Shown piece after piece: positions 23,339-30,331 of a stretch of 64,000 nt of DNA. The DNA is from Lewinella sp038528965. Lineage in GTDB: Bacteria > Bacteroidota > Bacteroidia > Chitinophagales > Saprospiraceae. The position numbers were made by a program, and so were the translations under genes. Location of the stretch: NCBI GenBank assembly GCA_038528965.1, contig JBCBEC010000020.1:1-64000 (forward strand), in the 5' to 3' direction. The notes beneath the pieces were generated by a model that was given only the letters and a program-made list of their open reading frames with translations, was not told the DNA's origin and made no database searches. The first letter of the stretch is position 1. Each line of letters begins with the position of its first letter.

Positions 23339-24097
23339 TTACATGCTCTCAATGATCGCCAAGAAATCTTCGGCTTTTAAGGAGGCTCCACCAATCAGAC
23401 CACCATCTACGTCTCCTTGGGAGAATAGCTCCTTAGCGTTTGCTGGCTTCACACTGCCACCGTAAAGGATCGACATTGCATCAGCACTCTCCCCTCCAAA
23501 CTGCTCTTTCAATAGGCCCCGAATAAAGGCGTGCATATCTTGCGCTTGTTCTGGAGATGCCGTGACCCCCGTACCAATAGCCCAGACGGGTTCATAAGCG
23601 ATAACAACTTGGCTCAGTTCCGCTGCACTTAGGCCAAAGAGGGCTTCTTTAATTTGCTGGCCTACCACCTGTTCTTGCTCTCCGGCCTCACGGCTTGGCA
23701 GTTTTTCACCACAGCAGTAGATCGGGCGTAAGCCAGCTGCCAAGGCACGTTGGATCTTAACGGCGATCAACGTATCATCTTCACCAAAATATTCGCGGCG
23801 TTCGCTGTGTCCAAGAATCACGTATTCACAGCCTACCGACTTCAACATATCCGCCGTGATCTCACCGGTGTAGGCACCACCTGCTTCCTGATGACAGTTT
23901 TGCGCTGATAGGTGTAGATTATTGATATCACTGATGATGTGAGATACTCCTTTTAAGTGGATGTAGGGTGTTCCCAAAATCACGACCGTATCAGAAGGTT
24001 GTAGTTTGGCTACGATTTCACTGGCCAAGGTGCGGCCTTCTTCGTAGTCTTTGTTCATTTTCCAGTTGCCAGCAACAATATTCTTTCGTGTGCTCAT
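23339..24097 (-). CDS. tpiA: triosephosphate isomerase
   Basis: ATG at 24095-24097 gives 252 residues starting MSTRKNIVAGNWKMNKD. It interconverts dihydroxyacetone phosphate and glyceraldehyde 3-phosphate in glycolysis. Catalytic lysine is in NWKMN, histidine in ILGHSERR, and glutamate in VIAYEPVWAIGTG; the phosphate loop is ILYGGSVKPAN then GGLIGGASL. Full length with no abnormality. In Bacteroides tpiA follows the DUF1599/BT_3928-type pair, but here it stands alone. Confidence 0.97.
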   Translation of the reverse strand: MSTRKNIVAGNWKMNKDYEEGRTLASEIVAKLQPSDTVVILGTPYIHLKGVSHIISDINNLHLSAQNCHQEAGGAYTGEITADMLKSVGCEYVILGHSERREYFGEDDTLIAVKIQRALAAGLRPIYCCGEKLPSREAGEQEQVVGQQIKEALFGLSAAELSQVVIAYEPVWAIGTGVTASPEQAQDMHAFIRGLLKEQFGGESADAMSILYGGSVKPANAKELFSQGDVDGGLIGGASLKAEDFLAIIESM

Positions 24098-24150
24098 GAT
24101 CACAGCTTGTTTTAATTTGAGTTAGAGGGTTTTACCCCTACCCTTAGTGA

Positions 24151-24158
24151 CAAAAATA
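24151..24158 (-). promoter_or_regulatory. -7 element (TATTTTTG) of tpiA
   Basis: TATTTTTG on the minus strand fits TAnnTTTG and lies about 53 bases before the tpiA ATG. No -33 element at standard spacing. Confidence 0.35.
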
Positions 24159-24184
24159 CACTAAGCAATAAATAGTGCGGGTAT

Positions 24185-24781
24185 TTAGGCGCTCTTTTCT
24201 GAGCCCGCCAGTTGTCTTTTCTTGTTGGCCCGTTGCTCTATGAAGAAGGCAAAGCCCAGTGAACCTAGCACAATAAGAAGATTCCAATACCAGGCCAACG
24301 GGGAACGCCCAACCTCTACATAGTCTACGTTTTCTGGTAAACTATATTTATTGGTGGCCAATAGATGAGCCTTATTCTTTTGCTTGCGGATTTTCCGAAT
24401 GATACCTTGCAGGTCCACCTCTGTTCGTGGAGCACAGGTGTTTTCTTCGTCACAGTTCAAGGAGAAATCCTTGGTCCAGCAAATAATTCGGGGTTCTACT
24501 ACCTCGCCCGCTTCGGCCGCTTTGAGTTGGTCCTCGGATAGTAGTGGGAAAATCAGAATGGCTTTTTCCGCTGAAGTACGTGGCGGAACCACAATGTAAT
24601 CACCGCTCTGCCAGGCTCCTTCAATGCGCACATAATCAGAGTCACCGATTCCGGTTTCCAGTACTTCAGACATGCTGAACGTACGCAGTTTGTGTGTGCC
24701 AAAGAACTGAGAGATCAAGCTGTTACAGCCATTGATCAGGAATACGACACAGAAGAGAATAGCAATAATTCGAACCCACAT
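24185..24781 (-). CDS. hypothetical two-helix membrane protein
   Basis: This 198-residue protein has an N-terminal hydrophobic segment (IIAILFCVVFLINGC, about 4-19) and a second one near the end (WNLLIVLGSLGFAFFIEQ, about 166-183), followed by a basic tail (RANKKRQL). The 145 residues between them are beta-rich and contain three closely placed cysteines (CWTKDFSLNCDEENTCAP). With both ends in the cytoplasm this loop would be periplasmic. The N-terminal FLINGC could also be read as a lipobox, but the second helix favours a two-pass protein. Not recognised. Confidence 0.6.
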   Translation of the reverse strand: MWVRIIAILFCVVFLINGCNSLISQFFGTHKLRTFSMSEVLETGIGDSDYVRIEGAWQSGDYIVVPPRTSAEKAILIFPLLSEDQLKAAEAGEVVEPRIICWTKDFSLNCDEENTCAPRTEVDLQGIIRKIRKQKNKAHLLATNKYSLPENVDYVEVGRSPLAWYWNLLIVLGSLGFAFFIEQRANKKRQLAGSEKSA

Positions 24782-24950
24782 AATTAAAAGATTGAGCTAA
24801 AAATGAGCTTTCACCCTCCTTCCACAACGTCTTTAAACGCTTAAGCTGCGCGAAAGTACAAAGTGGTTAGGTCTCACCCTAATGCAAAAGTAGATATGCT
24901 ACGATTCGTTACTGCCGACTGCAGTTGTACAAGAATAGATATTTGCCGAT

Positions 24951-25643
24951 TTATACCGTAATATCCTCGTCATTGATAACCTTTTGGTTAAAACAGCGGA
25001 CAATCCGCGCGGGAAAATTCTCCAGTATGCGATAATCATGGGTCGCGAAGAGAACTGCCGTATTGCTATCGCGGCTTAGCCGGCGTAGCAGTAGTAGAAT
25101 TTCGTCACTGGTCTCGGGATCAAGATTACCGGTTGGTTCGTCGGCGAGGATCAACACGGGATCATTCAACAGTGCTCTAGCAATAGCCACGCGCTGTTGT
25201 TCCCCTCCTGACAAAGCAAACGGTTTCTTATCTCCCTTATCCGGCAAATTGACCAAATCTAACACTTCCTTGATCCGTGCCGCTCTCTCTGCGGCCTTCC
25301 CCCAACCCGTAGCACGCAACACGAAGTCTAGATTATCCGCTACGCTACGATCCGTTAGCAGGCTAAAATCCTGGAAAACAATCCCAAGTTTTTTCCGCAG
25401 CCCTGGAATACGCTGACGGTTCATACTTGACAGATCACATCCGGCGACACGAGCAGCGCCACTATCCGCGGGTAAGGCGGCGTAGAGCGTCTTCAGTAGA
25501 CTCGACTTTCCACTTCCTGTTTTACCAATTAAGTACACAAATTCTCCTGGTGAGATGCGCAAATGCACTTGCTCAAGAATTAAAGCACCGCCTTGGTAAA
25601 TATCTACTTCTCGCAGATCAACAACCAGTTGATGGTCAGCCAT
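24951..25643 (-). CDS. FtsE-like ABC transporter ATP-binding protein
   Basis: This is a 230-residue ATPase. The Walker A motif GKTGSGKSSLL is near residues 38-48, the Q-loop is GIVFQDFSLL, the ABC signature is FALSGGEQQRVAIARALL, Walker B is VLILADEPTGNLDPET, and the switch histidine is in ATHDYRI. The EPTGNLDP stretch and the overall length match FtsE, which with FtsX controls peptidoglycan hydrolases at division. No FtsX gene is adjacent; in many Bacteroidota the two are apart. A general lipoprotein-export ATPase (LolD) is the main alternative. Confidence 0.8.
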   Translation of the reverse strand: MADHQLVVDLREVDIYQGGALILEQVHLRISPGEFVYLIGKTGSGKSSLLKTLYAALPADSGAARVAGCDLSSMNRQRIPGLRKKLGIVFQDFSLLTDRSVADNLDFVLRATGWGKAAERAARIKEVLDLVNLPDKGDKKPFALSGGEQQRVAIARALLNDPVLILADEPTGNLDPETSDEILLLLRRLSRDSNTAVLFATHDYRILENFPARIVRCFNQKVINDEDITV

Positions 25644-25727
25644 GGATTGGATTGAATTTGCCTACAATGGTATAAAAAATTAAGCAAACGCCGCGAAATC
25701 AATAATCAAAATACACCATTAACGTAG

Positions 25728-25765
25728 CAATCCCGGGAAATGACTTTCATCGTAACCCGGGATTG
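25728..25765. terminator. perfect 10-bp hairpin downstream of ilvE
   Basis: CAATCCCGGG at 25728-25737 pairs with CCCGGGATTG at 25756-25765. It lies 3' of ilvE (minus strand) and upstream of the FtsE-like gene. The following minus-strand sequence is only moderately T-rich, so termination may need Rho or the hairpin may stabilise the ilvE mRNA end. Confidence 0.55.
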
Positions 25766-25802
25766 TAGTAGTTGAGCTCAAGTCTAGGGCCAGCGGCTCA
25801 AT

Positions 25803-26879
25803 TTATGCTTCTACCGACTGCTTCACTGGTACTACCCAATTATGGGTATCAGCAATACGACCGGAACGAAGACCGTCAATATAATCTTTCAGCATGCTGC
25901 CAATCTTACGATCTTCCACTGGTGGTAATTTCATGTGCAAATCACCATAGGCAATCTCCGCAACGTGAGATACTACCGCCGCCGTACCAGCACCGAAGGC
26001 CTCTTGTAAAGTACCCGCTTTGTAGGCAGCTACAATCTCGTCGATAGATAGCTTACGTGTTTCTGTGGGGATATTCTTCTCGGCGAGAATCTTGAGGAAG
26101 CTATCGCGAGTAATTCCACGTAAAATAGCTCCATCCGTATCTGGCGTTACTACTTTTCCATCAATTACGAAGAAAATATTCATTGTACCTACTTCCTGGA
26201 TGTCCTTCATCTCTGGGCCACCCATCCATACTACTTGGTCATAACCTTGCTTTTGGGCCAAGTGAGCAGGTAGCAAACTACCGGCATAATTGCCCGCAGC
26301 CTTAGCCTCACCGGTGCCGCCAGGAACTGCACGTACATACTGCTGCTCTACTTTTAGACGAACTGGTTTAGCATAATAAGGACCAACAGGACCAGTGAAA
26401 ATGACAAACTTATACGTTTCGGAAGGCTTTACACCAATAAATTCATCGGTAGCAAACATGTACGGGCGAACGTATAGTGCGCTACCTTCTTGTGGTGGAA
26501 TCCAGGCAGCATCAATATCAATCAGGGCATGTAGGGCTTCAACAAAAACATCCTCTGGAAAGTCCGGCATCATCATGCGCTCAGCAGAGCGGTTAATTCG
26601 CTGAGCGTGCATTTCCGGACGGAACAACCAAGGGTCACCATCTTTGCTTTTTGATGCTTTCATCCCTTCGAAAATAGCCTGACCATAGTGCAGCGCCATC
26701 GATGCTGGGTGCATGGTGAAGTGTCCAAAAGGAACGATTCGATAATCCTGCCACTGCCCGTCGCGGTAGTCCGCCACAAACATGTGATCAGAAAAGACAC
26801 GACCAAAAGGAATGTTGTCAAAATCTACCTCAGCTACCTTGCTTTGCTGTACCTTAGTGACTTGGATATTGTGCTTCAT
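25803..26879 (-). CDS. ilvE: branched-chain amino acid aminotransferase
   Basis: This encodes 358 residues of fold-type IV PLP transaminase. Evidence: FGRVFSDHMFVADYRDGQW at the N-terminus, HYGQAIFEGMKA, VRPYMFAT, the PLP-lysine segment EAKAAGNYAGSLLPAHLA, QVVWMGGPEMKDIQEVGTMNIFFV (E and phosphate-side residues), TPDTDGAILRGITRDSFL, and EAFGAGTAAVVSHV. It transfers amino groups between Leu/Ile/Val and 2-oxoglutarate; the length and motifs put it with the BCAT form typical of Bacteroidota and eukaryotes. It is monocistronic and followed by a hairpin at 25728-25765. Confidence 0.95.
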   Translation of the reverse strand: MKHNIQVTKVQQSKVAEVDFDNIPFGRVFSDHMFVADYRDGQWQDYRIVPFGHFTMHPASMALHYGQAIFEGMKASKSKDGDPWLFRPEMHAQRINRSAERMMMPDFPEDVFVEALHALIDIDAAWIPPQEGSALYVRPYMFATDEFIGVKPSETYKFVIFTGPVGPYYAKPVRLKVEQQYVRAVPGGTGEAKAAGNYAGSLLPAHLAQKQGYDQVVWMGGPEMKDIQEVGTMNIFFVIDGKVVTPDTDGAILRGITRDSFLKILAEKNIPTETRKLSIDEIVAAYKAGTLQEAFGAGTAAVVSHVAEIAYGDLHMKLPPVEDRKIGSMLKDYIDGLRSGRIADTHNWVVPVKQSVEA

Positions 26880-26987
26880 TTATAATTTGGTTTTGTACAA
26901 TATTACAGAAAAATTTTACATTGGTCAATTAAAATCAACCTCAACGGAATCATATTTTGACAAAAAACAAAAAAGTAAAATAAAGTT

Positions 26988-27446
26988 TTGAACAGCAGTT
27001 TCTTGGACTTTCAGATGTTTGCCTATCCAAAAGGGCAAAACTCCTCAATCAGCTGGCAAGGAGAGGGAAAGGCCGGTGTATTGGTTCTGCACAATTCTGG
27101 CGCGGCACTCCCTGAAATTGAAGAAAGCTTCTTGGGCAATATTCTGAAGGCGGTCAAGTTAGATCCCTTGAACGAACAAGTATACTTGAGTCAGTGTAAT
27201 GCACAGCACCCGCTGGCCCTTGCTCTAGTCGCTCCTAAATACAACGTTCAACACGTTCTTCTGTTTGGGGTAGAACCCGCTTGGGCCGGTATTCGCGCAC
27301 AACTCCCCTACTATCAGTTTACCAAATTAGGAGGTTTTTATTTGCTCCGAGCCCACTCCGTCACGCAGATACGGGAAGAACGTCAGGCCAATAAAAACGA
27401 AAATGCCGGTGCACTTTGGAATGCACTCAAGGCCAAATTTCTATGA
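26988..27446 (+). CDS. conserved hypothetical protein upstream of rdgB
   Basis: Up to 152 residues, soluble, mixed alpha/beta (GKAGVLVLHNSG, FLGNILKAVKL, NVQHVLLFGVEPAWAGI, GGFYLLRAHSVTQI). No catalytic motif or known domain is recognised. The first codon is TTG at 26988; the first ATG in frame is at 27015 (MFAYPKGQ), and I cannot decide between them. Its last codons overlap the rdgB start (ATGA), so it is part of the rdgB transcript and probably coupled to it. This block continues with a DUF4340-type protein and others, all with small or no gaps. Confidence 0.65.
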   Translation: MNSSFLDFQMFAYPKGQNSSISWQGEGKAGVLVLHNSGAALPEIEESFLGNILKAVKLDPLNEQVYLSQCNAQHPLALALVAPKYNVQHVLLFGVEPAWAGIRAQLPYYQFTKLGGFYLLRAHSVTQIREERQANKNENAGALWNALKAKFL

Positions 27447-28039
27447 AAAGGATGAGAAGAATTGTCTTTGCTACGAATAATGCTAACAAAATCAGAGAAG
27501 TACAAGCACTCTTGGGTAAGCAATACCAGTTCCTTAGCCTGGCCGAAATTGGCTGCGAAGAAGAAATTCCAGAGACCACCGGGACTATTCCGGGTAATGC
27601 CTTACAAAAAGCTAGTCACGTCAACACCCATTACGGAGAAGACTGTTTCTCGGAGGATACCGGTTTAGAAATAGATGCGCTGGGGGGAGCACCTGGAGTT
27701 GATACCGCTTATTACGCCGGGCCACAACGGAGTGCCACTGCCAATATGGCCAAGGTACTCAGTGAGCTAGCGGAACAAACCAATCGCGGAGCACAATTTC
27801 GTACCGTAATTGCCCTCATCCTAGACGGTAAAGAACACCTGTTTGAAGGAATAGTTAGAGGCAAGATAGCACTAGCCCCGAAAGGTGAAGGTGGTTTTGG
27901 GTACGATCCCATTTTTATACCAGATGGCTATGACACGAGTTTCGCCGAAATGTCCCCTCGGGATAAGAATGCGATTAGCCATCGCGGTCGCGCAGTAGCA
28001 AAACTGCAAGCGTTCCTGCAACAACTAGCGGACGCATGA
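27443..28039 (+). CDS. rdgB: XTP/dITP pyrophosphatase
   Basis: This encodes 198 residues from the ATG at 27443, which overlaps the previous stop codon. It hydrolyses non-canonical purine nucleoside triphosphates (XTP, dITP, ITP) and protects DNA and RNA. Motifs: FATNNANKIREVQALL at the N-terminus, the catalytic stretch CFSEDTGLEIDALGGAPGVDTAYYAG, GEGGFGYDPIFIPDG, TSFAEMSPRDKNAISHRGRA. All key residues are present. A start three codons later (MRRIVFATNN) is also possible. The next gene begins within its stop codon (ATGA). Confidence 0.95.
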   Translation: MKRMRRIVFATNNANKIREVQALLGKQYQFLSLAEIGCEEEIPETTGTIPGNALQKASHVNTHYGEDCFSEDTGLEIDALGGAPGVDTAYYAGPQRSATANMAKVLSELAEQTNRGAQFRTVIALILDGKEHLFEGIVRGKIALAPKGEGGFGYDPIFIPDGYDTSFAEMSPRDKNAISHRGRAVAKLQAFLQQLADA

Positions 28040-28968
28040 AGCGAAACCAGCGTTGGATCATATTATTTGCAATCGCAGTCCTGCTCTATGGAATAGTGCA
28101 GTATTGGAACCAGCAACGCTCCAGCACTTTTCGAGCGGTGCTTCTGGATTTCCTGCCACGCGATGTAGAACGGATCGATATTGCTAAAGCTCAGCAGGAT
28201 GGTTTTAGCATCATGCGTCAAGGTCAACGCTGGCTCATCACCGGCCCACAAATTAGTGAAGAAGCCCGTCCGGATGCTGTTATTCAACTTCTAAAGCGCC
28301 TACAAGCAATTCGCACCGAGGCTATCATTGCCCAGTCTAAGAAAGAATGGGAGACCTACGGGGTCAACGAAGACCAGGGAGTCCTGGTTTGTCTATCCTA
28401 CATCGACGGAGAAAAGGACTGTGTCCGAATTGGTCGCTACGCCTACGCAAGTGAAGAAGAGCGGCTAGAATTGTATACCCGACTAGAAACCCAGGAAGAA
28501 GTCTACATTATTGACGGCCTTCCGCTAAGCTTTATCGATGGTGAAGCTGTTTTCTTTCGCAACCGCCAACTGCTAGCCCTAAACCAACCCCTTACCCAGC
28601 TTACCTTCCAGACGACAGAGCAGGAAATACTGGCCCGGAGCACCAGCGATTCCAGTTGGTTAGTCAACGAAGTAGAGCTAATGGAGGCCGCGTACTGGAC
28701 TTCCTACACCGAGCAATTGCAAAACCTACAAGGGCAATTACTCGTTGATGATATTGATGAACTATCACTGGATTCTATGTTGGTTTGGCAGCTCAAAATG
28801 TACACCACGCAAGACTCTTTTATGGTCAAGTGTTATGCAGATAGTACCAAGCAACCGCCTTTCATATTGCATTCCACACAATTTGCCAAAACCTGGGTGA
28901 GCAGTGACTCTGCCGGATTGGTTGATCGCTTGATAGCTCCCTGGCAAAAATGGTTAGAAAATGAATAG
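28036..28968 (+). CDS. DUF4340 domain protein
   Basis: This 310-residue protein has one N-terminal transmembrane helix (RWIILFAIAVLLYGIVQYW, about 6-24) and a periplasmic domain. The mature part (VERIDIAKAQQDGFSIMRQGQRWLITGP, RPDAVIQLLKRLQAIRTEAI) has the order seen in DUF4340 proteins, which often accompany gliding-type ABC transporters of Bacteroidota. No gldF or gldG gene is present here, so the link is only by family. ATGA overlap with rdgB and 8-bp overlap with the next gene show tight packing. Confidence 0.7.
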   Translation: MKRNQRWIILFAIAVLLYGIVQYWNQQRSSTFRAVLLDFLPRDVERIDIAKAQQDGFSIMRQGQRWLITGPQISEEARPDAVIQLLKRLQAIRTEAIIAQSKKEWETYGVNEDQGVLVCLSYIDGEKDCVRIGRYAYASEEERLELYTRLETQEEVYIIDGLPLSFIDGEAVFFRNRQLLALNQPLTQLTFQTTEQEILARSTSDSSWLVNEVELMEAAYWTSYTEQLQNLQGQLLVDDIDELSLDSMLVWQLKMYTTQDSFMVKCYADSTKQPPFILHSTQFAKTWVSSDSAGLVDRLIAPWQKWLENE

Positions 28969-29446
28969 TGAAATTCTCTTCGAATATAGCCCCGAAAGCA
29001 CCGACCGCTTATTTCTCTGGTTGGGCATTCTTATAGCATTAGGGGCCTTTGCCTTAACCTACTTCTTCCTGAGCAAGAAACGTACAGGTAGGGCCCACAC
29101 CCAAGATGTGCTGGTTGCCATGCTTTTTTTCTTCTTGGGACTGCTCGCCACCGGCACCGCTTTCTTCAGCGGTTGGAGTTTGCTCCGGCAAGGAAAAGTC
29201 GTTCTACAGGCAGAACAGCTACAGATAGGAAATAATACGATTCTGTATTCGGATATCAATAAGATCTACTACAAACGAGACAAGCAAGCTTCCGTCTTCC
29301 AAGCTGTGGAAGGCACGACTACTATCAACTTTTTGGTGGTTGAAGCAAAGGGAGGTCGCACCTACCCCTTATCCGAGCAGCAGTATCCGATTGGGGAAAT
29401 TCGTAGTCGCCTGGAAGAGATCTTTACCGCACAAAAGGAAGAATAA
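28961..29446 (+). CDS. hypothetical two-helix membrane protein
   Basis: This encodes 161 residues. Two transmembrane helices (LFLWLGILIALGAFALTYFFL and VLVAMLFFFLGLLATGTAFFSG) are joined by a short basic loop. After them comes a compact beta-rich soluble region (QAEQLQIGNNTILYSDINKIYYKRD) that has the strand order of a bacterial PH-like (YdbT/YcxB) domain. That assignment is by pattern only. It overlaps the DUF4340 gene by 8 bp and is followed 2 bp later by the methyltransferase gene, so it belongs to the same operon. Confidence 0.6.
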   Translation: MNSEILFEYSPESTDRLFLWLGILIALGAFALTYFFLSKKRTGRAHTQDVLVAMLFFFLGLLATGTAFFSGWSLLRQGKVVLQAEQLQIGNNTILYSDINKIYYKRDKQASVFQAVEGTTTINFLVVEAKGGRTYPLSEQQYPIGEIRSRLEEIFTAQKEE

Positions 29447-29448
29447 GC

Positions 29449-30216
29449 ATGAATCCGCTTCAACGCATATTACAGTCCAAATGGCTAGAACGCAGCAAGC
29501 GTCAACTAGGAAAATTGACGGGCCTACACATCAAGTTAAAGCGGTTTACTGCTTCGGCCAGTGAGCCCCTACGTACGGCCATGCTACTCAAAAACGCTAA
29601 GGTGGACTTAGTGATCGACATCGGTGCCAATACTGGTCAATTTGCCGAGTCTCTCTACGATTTTGGCTACGCCGGACAGGTGCTTTCCTTTGAGCCCGTA
29701 CCGGAAGCACACCAAGAAATTAGCAAGCGATCTCAGCCTTACGCCCAATGGACTATCGCTGAGCGGATGGCTATTGGCGAAACGGACGGTGAGATTGAAT
29801 TCCATATTACGGACGACACCCAGTTCAGTTCCGTGCTACCGATTGAAGATAGTTTCGCAGCCCATAATACCAAGTCGAGCATTGTCAAAAAAGAGATGTT
29901 GCCAATTAGCCGCCTAGATACCATCCTCAGTAAGTATGTACCAGACTGGGAGCAACGGACGATTTTGTTGAAGATTGATACCCAAGGCTACGAGCAACAA
30001 GTCCTCAACGGTGCACAAGCGGTTTTGGCGAAGGCGAAAGGGCTAAAGATCGAAATCCCAGTCTATAAAATCTATCAGGAAGCCCAGCTTGATTTTTATG
30101 GTACTTTAGACCTGGTACGCAAAGAAGGATTCCAGCCCTTTAGTTTTCACATCGAGGGGGTTGATTTACCTACCGGACGCGTAAACACGATGGATGGGTT
30201 GTTCTTTAGGAATTAG
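29449..30216 (+). CDS. FkbM family methyltransferase
   Basis: This 255-residue protein is an S-adenosylmethionine-dependent methyltransferase of the FkbM type. The SAM-binding motif is VDLVIDIGANTGQFAESL (about 53-70), followed by GQVLSFEPVPEAHQEI, the acidic strand end of motif II. RLDTILSKY then ILLKIDTQGYEQQVLNGA is the usual FkbM C-terminal block. Family members methylate hydroxyl or amino groups on polysaccharides and natural products; nothing adjacent defines the substrate. It ends the five-gene rdgB cluster and is followed at once by a hexamer array. Confidence 0.85.
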   Translation: MNPLQRILQSKWLERSKRQLGKLTGLHIKLKRFTASASEPLRTAMLLKNAKVDLVIDIGANTGQFAESLYDFGYAGQVLSFEPVPEAHQEISKRSQPYAQWTIAERMAIGETDGEIEFHITDDTQFSSVLPIEDSFAAHNTKSSIVKKEMLPISRLDTILSKYVPDWEQRTILLKIDTQGYEQQVLNGAQAVLAKAKGLKIEIPVYKIYQEAQLDFYGTLDLVRKEGFQPFSFHIEGVDLPTGRVNTMDGLFFRN

Positions 30217-30312
30217 AGTTAAAGTGAAAGTAACAGTAAAAATGAAAGTGGTAGTTAGCGTCCTTGAACTCCCATTTTCACCTTAACTTTAATTGTCGTT
30301 TTCACTTTTTTT
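30217..30312. repeat. inverted hexamer-phased array between the FkbM gene and recQ
   Basis: Left arm, 30217-30258: seven exact 6-bp units AGTTAA, AGTGAA, AGTAAC, AGTAAA, AATGAA, AGTGGT, AGTTAG. Right arm, 30271-30312: CCCATT, TTCACC, TTAACT, TTAATT, GTCGTT, TTCACT, TTTTTT. The arms are roughly reverse complements (AGTNAA versus TTNACT), so the RNA can form a long imperfect hairpin ending in a T-rich strand. The left arm starts on the base after the FkbM stop codon. Confidence 0.8.
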
Positions 30313-30331
30313 CCCTTTCACCACGATTGGC

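Noticed and set aside
30217..30312. CRISPR array
   Set aside because: The 6-bp units are too short, show no spacer, and no cas gene is near. The same applies to the other phased arrays.
30293..30331. Longer N-terminus for RecQ from a TTG at 30293
   Set aside because: These codons lie in the hexamer array and encode a Phe-rich stretch unlike RecQ N-termini; 30332 gives a usual start.
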